NCBI GenBank assembly: GCA_007132365.1
Contig: SLOS01000361.1
Location: 1 to 6,497 of the forward strand
Direction: 5' to 3'
Length of the DNA: 6,497 nt
From: Bacteroidales bacterium
Lineage (GTDB): Bacteria; Bacteroidota; Bacteroidia; Bacteroidales; PUMT01
In this document: in pieces, positions 1 through 6,496 of the stretch
Layout of the letters: every line of letters begins with the position of its first letter
Numbering within the stretch: the first letter of the stretch is position 1
The notes under the pieces: model-generated
Seen by the model: only the letters and a program-made list of their open reading frames with translations
What the model was told of the DNA's origin: nothing
Databases searched by the model: none
Position numbers and translations under genes: made by a program

Positions 1-3
1 CCT

Positions 4-12
4 TAACTTTGC
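4..12 (+). promoter_or_regulatory. Bacteroidota-type -7 promoter element (TAnnTTTG)
   Basis: The sequence TAACTTTGC matches the Bacteroidota housekeeping sigma factor -7 consensus TAnnTTTG exactly, with the commonly seen trailing C. The partner -33 TTG element would lie about 20 bp upstream, outside the window, so it cannot be checked. Transcription would start near base 16-18, leaving a leader of only about 8-10 nt before the ATG at 26. It would drive the small membrane protein gene and, by read-through, mutL. Confidence 0.6.
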
Positions 13-25
13 AAAAAACACAAAC

Positions 26-325
26 ATGTTGGGAAGATTCTTCAAATTGCCAAAAATCAAGCAGTTTCATTACAAACCCCGGTATTACGACGAAAGGAAG
101 GAGGCACTGGACAAACGTATAGCCCATATAAAAGCCGAGATGGGAATTACAGATGACCAGCCTGAAGGGAACAGATATTTCAGGGGCGACTATAAAACTC
201 ACATCAAAGGGCAGATGAGGGGTTATTTCAAGCATACCAGGAAGCAGAAAAGAACATCCAACATAAGGCTGCTGGTCATATTACTCGTACTGCTGGCACT
301 TGCCTGGTATATCATCTATTACTAA
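26..325 (+). CDS. Small tail-anchored membrane protein, function unknown
   Basis: This 99-residue protein is not assigned to a named family. Residues 1-80 are soluble and strongly basic, with an aromatic and basic motif near the start (HYKPRYYDERKE, about residues 15-26) and a Lys/Arg-rich stretch at about 56-76. Residues 82-99 form one hydrophobic helix ending in IIYY at the C-terminus, directly after Arg81. By the positive-inside rule the N-terminal part should be cytoplasmic, making it a tail-anchored protein without a signal peptide. The ATG at 26 sits just behind a good -7 promoter element and is the first in frame. It lies 18 bp upstream of mutL on the same strand, so the two are probably co-transcribed. 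I recall similar short proteins next to mutL in other Bacteroidota, but that is memory and untested. A role in repair is not implied by the sequence. Confidence 0.8.
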   Translation: MLGRFFKLPKIKQFHYKPRYYDERKEALDKRIAHIKAEMGITDDQPEGNRYFRGDYKTHIKGQMRGYFKHTRKQKRTSNIRLLVILLVLLALAWYIIYY

Positions 326-343
326 ATTATCACAGCATTCAGG

Positions 344-2242
344 ATGGCAGATATTATTCAATTGCTTCCGGATACAGTTGCAAATCAGATCGCAGCAGGT
401 GAAGTTATTCAGAGGCCCGCATCAGTGGTCAAGGAGCTGGTTGAGAATTCCGTTGATGCAGGAAGCAGTGTTATCAAAGTGATAGTTCGGGATGCAGGAA
501 AAAACCTGGTTCAGGTGGTCGATAACGGCTGTGGTATGAGCGAAACTGATGCCAGGCTTTCACTCGAGCGACATGCCACCTCCAAGATAAAAAGCGCTGA
601 TGACCTTTTCGCCATAAAAACGATGGGTTTCAGGGGAGAGGCCCTGGCATCTGTCGCCGCCATAGCCGAACTTGAGCTGCAAACCAGGAGGCAGGAAGAC
701 GAGACAGGAACCCTGATAGAAATAAAGGGGGCCCGGTTTATCCGGCAGGAACCCGTGTCATGCAGGGCAGGTTGTATTTTCAGTGTAAAAAACCTCTTTT
801 TCAATGTTCCCGCACGCAGGAAATTCCTGAAAACCAATGCAACCGAGTTAAGGCATATTATAAATGAGTTCCAGCGAATTGCCCTTGCCCGTCCGGAAAT
901 TGAATTTTCCCTGCAAAATGACGGCACCGAAATACTTCACCTTCCCCCGGCCAACCACAGGCAACGCATAATCCATGTCTTCGGTAAGAATATCAATCAT
1001 CAGCTTGTCGAAATAAAAACAGAGACCAGCCTGGTCAATATAAAAGGTTACATCGCAAAACCCCAGTATGTAAAAAAATCAGCCGGAGAACAGTTCTTTT
1101 TTGTAAATAACCGCTTTATGCGTCATCCATATTTCCATAAAGCGCTTATGCAGGCCTTTGACAAGCTTTTACCGCCCGAAGCCATTCCATCATATTTCAT
1201 CTATTTTGAAGCGGACCCCAGGACGATAGATGTTAATATCCATCCCACCAAGACAGAAATAAAATTTGAGAATGAGAAGGCGATCTGGCAGGTCCTGATG
1301 GCATCGGTAAGAGAGGCTTTAGGGAAATTCAACCTGGTACCATCAATTGATTTCAATACTGAGGGAAAAATGGATATGCCGTTCCCCCGCCGTGACAGGG
1401 ATGCTGTATCACCTGATATAGCTGTGAACCCTGATTATAACCCTTTTGGTGATAAACAGGACCCTTCATCTTTCAAAAAGGGACCGGGTTTTAAAGGAAC
1501 CAGGCTGGACAACTGGGAAGAGCTCTACAGGGGATTTGAATCAGACAGGAGTATGGCACACCTAAAACCGGGCGGGACTGAAATAGACGATGATCAGGGA
1601 AAAGACACAATCCGCAAAGAAGATGGGCCGTCTGAAAAAGATACTGAAAAAGGAACAGGCGATAATTACGTTACAGGTACCACTCCGGCACTTTTACAGG
1701 TTAAGAACCGCTATATAGTGATACCTGTAAAGTCGGGGCTGATGATTATTGACCAGAGAAGGGCCCATGAACGCATCCTGTATGAAAAATTCCTGAAAAC
1801 TGTCCGCTCAGGTTCCTTTGTAGCTCAACAACAGCTTTACCCCGTCAATATTGAACTGAGCCCCGCCGACTACCTGCTGGTCAGGGAGCTGGCCGGGGAA
1901 CTGGCCGCTTTTGGTTTTGACATAAGGGATTTTGGCCCTCAAAGCATAGTGGTGTCGGGATGCCCTGTGGATACACATAATACCGATCCTGCAATAATGA
2001 TAGAGAACCTTCTTTCCGAATACAAATCATCAGGTTCGGCCTTCAGGGAAAGTCCGCGCGAAAAGATCGCCTTTAACCTGGCCAGATCTTCTGCCATTAA
2101 CTACGGGAAACCTCTGACAAAGGAAGAAATGCATGAGATAGTAGACAGGCTTTTTACAAGTGAGTTACCCAATTATTCACCGGATGGGAAACCAGCCGTT
2201 ATAATCATTAACAATGATGATATTGAAAAGAAATTCAGGTAG
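344..2242 (+). CDS. mutL: DNA mismatch repair protein MutL
   Basis: MutL is the ATP-dependent mediator that couples mismatch recognition by MutS to strand incision and excision. The 632-residue length is usual for the phylum. The N-terminal GHKL ATPase is complete: E31 and N35 in KELVENSVDAG (equivalent to E29 and N33 of E. coli), D60 in DNGCGM, ATSKI at 78-82 and GFRGEAL at 95-101. The second lobe has FFNVPARRKFLK (about 152-163), QFFFVNNRFM (250-259) and DVNIHPTK (296-303), whose K303 matches the ATP-contacting lysine. A charged, low-conservation linker spans roughly 335-450. The C-terminal dimerisation domain starts near TPALLQVKNRYIV. Its endonuclease motif reads DQRRAHERILYE (470-481) instead of DQHA(X)2E(X)4E, with Arg replacing the motif His. 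The later Cys/His motifs are also altered: SSAINYG at 582-588 and SPDGKP at 612-617. Nicking activity is therefore doubtful. The ATG start has only a short AGG just upstream. Confidence 0.97.
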   Translation: MADIIQLLPDTVANQIAAGEVIQRPASVVKELVENSVDAGSSVIKVIVRDAGKNLVQVVDNGCGMSETDARLSLERHATSKIKSADDLFAIKTMGFRGEALASVAAIAELELQTRRQEDETGTLIEIKGARFIRQEPVSCRAGCIFSVKNLFFNVPARRKFLKTNATELRHIINEFQRIALARPEIEFSLQNDGTEILHLPPANHRQRIIHVFGKNINHQLVEIKTETSLVNIKGYIAKPQYVKKSAGEQFFFVNNRFMRHPYFHKALMQAFDKLLPPEAIPSYFIYFEADPRTIDVNIHPTKTEIKFENEKAIWQVLMASVREALGKFNLVPSIDFNTEGKMDMPFPRRDRDAVSPDIAVNPDYNPFGDKQDPSSFKKGPGFKGTRLDNWEELYRGFESDRSMAHLKPGGTEIDDDQGKDTIRKEDGPSEKDTEKGTGDNYVTGTTPALLQVKNRYIVIPVKSGLMIIDQRRAHERILYEKFLKTVRSGSFVAQQQLYPVNIELSPADYLLVRELAGELAAFGFDIRDFGPQSIVVSGCPVDTHNTDPAIMIENLLSEYKSSGSAFRESPREKIAFNLARSSAINYGKPLTKEEMHEIVDRLFTSELPNYSPDGKPAVIIINNDDIEKKFR

Positions 2243-2288
2243 CCATAATCCGGTCATCCCAGAAAATCAGCCTTAATTAACCTTTAAA

Positions 2289-2321
2289 TTGGAAGATTTT
2301 GATAACCATTTACTAATTTTA
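2289..2321 (+). promoter_or_regulatory. Possible promoter for the rhomboid/EEP unit
   Basis: TAATTTTA at 2314-2321 fits the Bacteroidota -7 pattern TAnnTTTG except for the last base. A TTG at 2289-2291 lies 22 bp upstream, slightly longer than the usual -33 spacing. It is the best candidate I could find in the gap after mutL, where nothing nearer the rhomboid start matches. If used, it would give a leader of roughly 150 nt before the ATG at 2482. The match is weak in an AT-rich stretch, so it may be chance. Confidence 0.25.
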
Positions 2322-2388
2322 CAAGCTGATATCAAGAACGGTCAAAGTAAAAAATTCGCTAAAATCGGACAATCCACCATCACAGGAG

Positions 2389-2475
2389 ATGGCTTTAACA
2401 AAGGATTTGGGTTTTCAAGATGAACTAAACATAAAGGACAATGCCTTGTTGATATTAAGGCATACACAAAAATAA
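2389..2475 (+). CDS. Possible 28-residue leader or small ORF
   Basis: An ATG at 2389 opens a 28-codon frame (MALTKDLGFQDELN..., ending in RHTQK and TAA) that stops 6 nt before the first rhomboid gene. A GGAG sequence immediately precedes the ATG, but with no spacing, which is poor for ribosome binding. A second frame open from TTG 2289 to TGA 2423 overlaps it. The 239-bp gap between mutL and the rhomboid gene is AT-rich and otherwise shows no RNA gene, terminator hairpin or recognisable domain. The frame could be a translated leader coupled to the rhomboid, a decayed remnant, or chance. No function is proposed. Confidence 0.15.
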   Translation: MALTKDLGFQDELNIKDNALLILRHTQK

Positions 2476-2481
2476 TCAAAC

Positions 2482-3294
2482 ATGATGTTAGGACGATTCG
2501 GGGGTATTCCGCTGGTAGTAAAGAACCTGCTTATAATAAATATCCTGATGCTGTTTGCAACATTTGTCCTCAGTGGCACCTTTGACATTCAGCTTACACG
2601 TATACTCGGGCTCTACTATTTTGAATCTGAACTGTTCCGGCCTTACCAGATTATAACTCACATGTTCATGCATGGGGGACTGGCGCATTTGTTTTTTAAC
2701 ATGTTTGCGCTGTGGATGTTCGGCAGGGTCCTGGAATCGGTCTGGGGCAGCCAGCGCTTTCTGATCTATTATTTTGTGACCGGACTGGGTGCGGCAGCCC
2801 TGCACACCTTTGTAAACCACCTGGAGATGTCATCCATGATCAATGCAGCGAATGCTTTCATGAATAATCCCACACCCGACCTTTTCAGGGAATTTATCAA
2901 CAACCACATACCCAGTCCCCGAAGAGAGGTTTACGATTTCATCATGTACTGGTCGGACGAGCCAGGCAACCAGGCATACATAACACAGGCTGTGACGATG
3001 GTCGAAAACAGCCTTAGGCACAGGATGAACATCCCCACCGTTGGGGCTTCAGGTGCCGTTTTCGGTGTCCTTCTTGCTTTCGGCATGCTGTTCCCCAATA
3101 CACGTCTGATGCTTCTTTTCCCGCCCATTCCGATCAAGGCGAAATACTTTGTGATAGCCTATGGCTGTATAGAGCTTTATCTGGGCCTGACACGGCCGGG
3201 CAGCAATATTGCACATTTTGCCCACCTCGGTGGTATGCTCTTCGGGTTCCTTTTGATTAAATACTGGCAGAAAAACACAAGAAACTTCTTATAA
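2482..3294 (+). CDS. Rhomboid family intramembrane serine protease (long periplasmic loop)
   Basis: Rhomboids cleave transmembrane helices of substrate proteins within the inner membrane. This 270-residue protein has the full catalytic set: H69 and N73 in AHLFFN (the oxyanion-side HxxxN motif of TM2), nucleophile S190 in GASGAVFG, and catalytic H248 in HLGGMLFG, which aligns with the H254 region of E. coli GlpG. Hydrophobic segments lie at about 14-31, 57-81, 92-111, 187-205, 211-232 and 243-262, consistent with a six-helix core. An unusual feature is a loop of about 70 residues (roughly 112-184), rich in Asn, Met and charged residues, between the third helix and the active-site helix. By GlpG topology it would sit on the periplasmic side, next to the substrate gate. 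The start is one of two adjacent ATGs and has no clear ribosome binding site. The gene leads a unit with a second rhomboid 66 bp downstream. The substrate is unknown. Confidence 0.93.
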   Translation: MMLGRFGGIPLVVKNLLIINILMLFATFVLSGTFDIQLTRILGLYYFESELFRPYQIITHMFMHGGLAHLFFNMFALWMFGRVLESVWGSQRFLIYYFVTGLGAAALHTFVNHLEMSSMINAANAFMNNPTPDLFREFINNHIPSPRREVYDFIMYWSDEPGNQAYITQAVTMVENSLRHRMNIPTVGASGAVFGVLLAFGMLFPNTRLMLLFPPIPIKAKYFVIAYGCIELYLGLTRPGSNIAHFAHLGGMLFGFLLIKYWQKNTRNFL

Positions 3295-3360
3295 GCACGT
3301 TTTTGACAGGTAACCAATAAGATCAGCGAACAAAACATATGCTGAGCATGGACTGAAAAG

Positions 3361-4248
3361 ATGAGTATAGCAGACGAAATAAAGGAGTCATTTAAAAAAG
3401 GCACTGTCCTTACAAGGCTCATATATATCAACCTTGCGGTATTTGTTGCCGTCAAGGTTATACAGGTCGTATTATTTCTCTTCAGTACCGGCCAGACCGG
3501 AACCTTTTTTATTCTAAACTGGCTGGCTGTGCCCGCAGGTATCTCGGAACTTTTATCAAGACCGTGGACCATCTTTACCTATATGTTCCTGCATGAGGGT
3601 TTCCTGCACATATTATTCAATATTCTCTGGCTTTACTGGTTTGGCAGAATATTTCTCGAGTACCTTGATGAGAAGAAACTGCTGGGGGTTTACCTGCTGG
3701 GCGGACTGGCGGGTGCTGCACTTTATATTCTTGCGTTCAACCTCTTTCCGGCCTTTGCACAGGTACTTCCGGTTTCACGTGCCCTGGGGGCATCAGCGGC
3801 AGTTCTTGCAGTGGTCATATCTATTTCTGTGTATGTACCCAACTATACAATAAACCTGATTTTTATCGGGCCGGTACGGTTGAAATATATAGCAGCCGTT
3901 ATGATCGTTCTGGATATTATAAGCATAGCAGGGAGCAACGCAGGAGGCCATATTGCCCATCTTGGCGGTGCGCTATTCGGGTGGTTCTTCATCAGGCAGT
4001 ACAGGCAGGGCAGGGATATCACAAAAGGCATTAACCTGGCATTTCATAAACTCTCCGGGTGGATGACACCCGGGAAAAAACTGAAAGTGGAATACCGAAA
4101 ACCCAGGGACGACTTTGAATACAACAGGCAAAAGGCAGAAAAACAGCAGCGTATAGATGATATACTCGACAAGATATCCAGGTCCGGCTATGACAGTCTT
4201 TCGAAAGAAGAGAAAGAGCTGCTGTTCAGGGTTAGCAACAGGGATTAA
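3361..4248 (+). CDS. Rhomboid family intramembrane serine protease with C-terminal soluble domain
   Basis: This second rhomboid, of 295 residues, retains the catalytic elements: H83 and N87 in HILFN, nucleophile S145 in GASAAVLA, and H200 in HLGGALFG. The usual GxSG motif is GxSA here, a variant I remember from other Bacteroidota rhomboids and probably active. Helices lie at about 17-42, 68-93, 104-130, 141-158, 164-187 and 196-214, with no long loop before the serine helix. After residue 215 comes a charged cytoplasmic tail of about 80 residues. Its last part, from RIDDILDKISRSGYDSLSKE to the end, is a compact helical motif that recurs at the end of rhomboids in this phylum and is, I believe, catalogued as a DUF (possibly DUF6576, from memory). 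The gene follows the first rhomboid by 66 bp and precedes the EEP gene by 16 bp, so co-transcription is likely. The ATG follows the purine-rich sequence GAAAAG. The substrate is unknown. Confidence 0.92.
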   Translation: MSIADEIKESFKKGTVLTRLIYINLAVFVAVKVIQVVLFLFSTGQTGTFFILNWLAVPAGISELLSRPWTIFTYMFLHEGFLHILFNILWLYWFGRIFLEYLDEKKLLGVYLLGGLAGAALYILAFNLFPAFAQVLPVSRALGASAAVLAVVISISVYVPNYTINLIFIGPVRLKYIAAVMIVLDIISIAGSNAGGHIAHLGGALFGWFFIRQYRQGRDITKGINLAFHKLSGWMTPGKKLKVEYRKPRDDFEYNRQKAEKQQRIDDILDKISRSGYDSLSKEEKELLFRVSNRD

Positions 4249-4264
4249 TATATAGTCAGGTCGG

Positions 4265-5461
4265 ATGGCACAGGTTGGCAAAAAAAACAGATCGCCCGGT
4301 AAAGGAAAGAGAATCCTGTCTTTCCTCATCAGCAAAGTTAAAATCCTTATGCATAACACCATTATGCTGATAAATCTGTTCTTTGTCATCCTTCTTCTGC
4401 TTTCATACCTTTCCACCCGGGTCAGTCCCCAGGACCTCTGGATCCTCTCCTTTTTCGGACTGGTTTATCCTTTATTGCTTATTATCAACATTAGTTTTGT
4501 TATCTACTGGGCATTGAAGCGAAAGGTTGTACTTCTTTACTCTCTGATCGCCATACTTTTAGGGTATAATCACTTCAGTCATACGTTCCAGGTCAGATTA
4601 TCGCAAAAGCAACCGCAGTATCCGGATAACACCTTTACCTTCCTGTCCTATAACGTAAGGCTCTTCAACCTTTGGAAATGGATAGACGACCCCTCAGTAA
4701 AGAACAATATATATGAATTCCTGCTCAGTGAGGATCCGGATGTTCTTTGTCTGCAGGAATATTTTTTCAATAAGGAAGACCCGTATAATAATTCCAGAAA
4801 TTTCAGGAGGCTTCACGACCGCTACAGTCATATTGAATATTCCAGCTCCAATAACAGGGACTTTAACTTCGGGCTTGCCACTTTCAGCAGGCACCCAATT
4901 GTGAATACCGGCAAAATAGAGTTTGTAAACAGCAGCAATTTGAGTATTTACACAGACATTGTAATAAATAATGACACTGTCAGAATATTTAACAACCACC
5001 TGCAGTCGGTACAGTTTACCCAGGAAAATCTGAATTTTCTTGACAGCCTGGGCAAACATGATAACAAGAGAAACATAGAAGGAATCAAAAACGTCGGGTC
5101 TCAACTCAGGCATGCCTTCATAAGGCGCTCCCGCCAGGTTGAAATAATAGTCCGGCACATAGAACAATCTCCTCATCCTGTAATCATTACAGGTGATTTC
5201 AATGATACCCCGGTCTCATATACTTACCGGAGACTGGTAAACCAGGATCTGGATGATGCTTTTGTACGTTCAGGTACAGGTATTGGCAACACATATGTTT
5301 CAAAGATGCCTTTCTTCAGGATTGACTATATTCTCCACAGCAGGGAACTCGAATCCTTCTATTTTGATTCGCCCAGAATTGTTATGTCAGACCATTACCC
5401 GCTAAAGTGTGAGTTTTCTTTCAGAAGGGCAGACGGTCAAGATCCACGTTCCCCCCGGTAA
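4265..5461 (+). CDS. Membrane-anchored endonuclease/exonuclease/phosphatase (EEP) family protein
   Basis: The EEP fold covers metal-dependent phosphodiesterases such as DNase I, exonuclease III and sphingomyelinase. This 398-residue protein begins with a Lys/Arg-rich tail and three hydrophobic helices (about 31-49, 58-84 and 87-101). The KRK at 85-87 marks a cytoplasmic turn, so the catalytic domain from about 120 onward should face the periplasm. Catalytic motifs are complete: N130 in SYNVR, E165 in LQEY, H245 in NNHLQS, D311 and N313 in GDFNDTP, D354 in RIDYIL and D376-H377 in SDHYP. DNA, RNA, phospholipid or sugar-phosphate substrates are all possible and the sequence does not decide. A periplasmic position argues against a direct role with the nearby mutL. 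It starts 16 bp after the second rhomboid. The last 13 or so residues, after the conserved CEFSF strand, are encoded by DNA that also codes the C-terminus of the convergent PLP enzyme. Confidence 0.9.
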   Translation: MAQVGKKNRSPGKGKRILSFLISKVKILMHNTIMLINLFFVILLLLSYLSTRVSPQDLWILSFFGLVYPLLLIINISFVIYWALKRKVVLLYSLIAILLGYNHFSHTFQVRLSQKQPQYPDNTFTFLSYNVRLFNLWKWIDDPSVKNNIYEFLLSEDPDVLCLQEYFFNKEDPYNNSRNFRRLHDRYSHIEYSSSNNRDFNFGLATFSRHPIVNTGKIEFVNSSNLSIYTDIVINNDTVRIFNNHLQSVQFTQENLNFLDSLGKHDNKRNIEGIKNVGSQLRHAFIRRSRQVEIIVRHIEQSPHPVIITGDFNDTPVSYTYRRLVNQDLDDAFVRSGTGIGNTYVSKMPFFRIDYILHSRELESFYFDSPRIVMSDHYPLKCEFSFRRADGQDPRSPR

Positions 5462-6365
5462 GTATAATTCCCGTCCGCTTCCCTTTAAAAAGCTGAGGGT
5501 TTTCAAGTATAACGGCAAGGGGAACGGCAGATGAGGGTTCGACAATCAGCTTCATCCTTTCCCATATTAGACGCATGGCCCTTATGATGCTCTCTTCCCC
5601 GGCGCAGATTATATCATCAACATACTCCAGAATGATTTTAAAGGTAAGCGGACCCAGTGAAGTCAGCAGTCCGTCAGCCACGGTATTGGGTTTCAGGGGA
5701 GGCTGAAGGACCCCGGTCTTGAATGACCGGAAAGCATCGTCGGCATTTTTTGGTTCAGCGGCAATCACCCTGGTAGCCGGGCTCATATTTCTGACCGTTA
5801 TGGCAGTACCGCTCAGCAAACCGCCGCCGCCCACAGGCACCATTATAATATCAACCGGTCCCGTATCCTCAAGAAGCTCTTTGGCAGCAGTTGCCTGTCC
5901 GCAAATAACACTGAGATTGTTGTAAGGGTGGATAAATGCAGCCCCGGTTTCTGACACCACCCTGTCAAGCGTAGTTTCCCTTGCCTCAAGTGTTGGGGCG
6001 CAAAAGGTGATATCCGCACCGTATCCGGCCACAGCTTCCCGCTTTGTAAGCGGAGATGTTTCCGGCATCACGATATGGGCCTTTATGCCCCTGTTGCGTG
6101 CTGCAAGGGCCAGCGCCGCAGCATGATTACCCGAAGAGTGTGTCGCCACTCCATTTTCCGCGAAAGCTTTATCAAGCAAAAGGACTGCATTGGTAGCCCC
6201 CCTGATCTTGAATGCCCCCACCTTCTGGAAATTCTCGCATTTGAAGAGAAGCTCACTGCCTGTGATACTGTTTATTGCCCGGCAGGTGAATACAGGGGTA
6301 CGGTGCACCCATGCACCTATCCTTTCGTGTGCCTCAAGCACATCTTTCCATTGCGGCATTTGCAT
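5421..6365 (-). CDS. PLP-dependent serine racemase / threonine (hydroxy-amino-acid) dehydratase family enzyme
   Basis: This 314-residue enzyme is a fold-type II PLP protein that eliminates or racemises hydroxy amino acids such as serine, threonine or 3-hydroxyaspartate. The Schiff-base lysine is K53 in GAFKIRGA. SSGNH at 77-81 is the substrate and phosphate loop, with S78 aligned to the proton-donor serine of serine racemase. GGGGLLSG at 179-186 binds the PLP phosphate. EPKNADD at 204-210 matches the cation site of serine racemase (EPxNADD). RLIWERMKLIVEPSSAV and the terminal LTGGNVDLDRLPF complete the family pattern. There is no ACT regulatory domain, so it is not the feedback-inhibited biosynthetic IlvA type and is more likely catabolic or racemising. 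The metal site and SSGNH favour serine racemase or threo-3-hydroxyaspartate ammonia-lyase, but activity cannot be read from sequence. Either ATG at 6363-6365 or two codons later could be the start. It converges on and overlaps the EEP gene. Confidence 0.93.
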   Translation of the reverse strand: MQMPQWKDVLEAHERIGAWVHRTPVFTCRAINSITGSELLFKCENFQKVGAFKIRGATNAVLLLDKAFAENGVATHSSGNHAAALALAARNRGIKAHIVMPETSPLTKREAVAGYGADITFCAPTLEARETTLDRVVSETGAAFIHPYNNLSVICGQATAAKELLEDTGPVDIIMVPVGGGGLLSGTAITVRNMSPATRVIAAEPKNADDAFRSFKTGVLQPPLKPNTVADGLLTSLGPLTFKIILEYVDDIICAGEESIIRAMRLIWERMKLIVEPSSAVPLAVILENPQLFKGKRTGIILTGGNVDLDRLPF

Positions 6366-6442
6366 TTGCTTCAGGGTAACCCGGTAAAAACAATTAATTA
6401 AATCTTATTTCATTGAGTTAACTAACTCCAGACCCGACACCG

Positions 6443-6496
6443 TTATTTATTCTTTACATACTTATCCAGCCACTGGCTGTATTCCCAGAGTACATG
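6443..6496 (-). CDS. C-terminal end of a protein, possibly an S9-type peptidase (partial)
   Basis: Reading the minus strand from the right edge gives 17 codons, HVLWEYSQWLDKYVKNK, followed by TAA at 6443-6445. The gene continues beyond the window. The WxxxxQWLDKYVKN pattern resembles the final helix of prolyl oligopeptidase/dipeptidyl peptidase (S9) alpha/beta hydrolases, which often end in W[FL]DKY[LV]. That family guess rests on a very short segment. It lies 77 bp upstream of the PLP enzyme on the same strand, so the two could be co-transcribed. The 77 bp between them are AT-rich and hold no clear promoter or terminator. Confidence 0.45.
   Translation of the reverse strand, partial: HVLWEYSQWLDKYVKNK

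Noticed and set aside
511..927. A 138-codon open frame on the minus strand inside mutL
   Set aside because: It lies wholly antisense to the conserved MutL ATPase domain, has a low-complexity Ser/Arg composition and no recognisable motif. It is a shadow frame.
1349..1690. Low-conservation, charged region of mutL considered as a possible insertion
   Set aside because: All MutL proteins have a variable linker between the ATPase and dimerisation domains at this place. Length and composition are normal.
3177..3572. A 131-codon minus-strand frame spanning the gap between the two rhomboids
   Set aside because: Most of it is antisense to the catalytic helices of both rhomboids, and it shows no domain of its own.
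3973..4416. A 147-codon minus-strand frame across the junction of the second rhomboid and the EEP gene
   Set aside because: It is antisense to two well-supported genes and its hydrophobic runs mirror their codon composition.
6374..6382. Short palindrome GGGTAACCC just upstream of the PLP enzyme start
   Set aside because: Arms of 4 bp are expected by chance. No second copy or promoter overlap supports an operator.
6415..6428. Inverted repeat GAGTTA-AC-TAACTC between the two minus-strand genes
   Set aside because: The stem is only 6 bp with a 2-nt loop and no following T-tract, so it is a poor terminator. As an operator half-site pair it is too short to separate from chance in AT-rich DNA.
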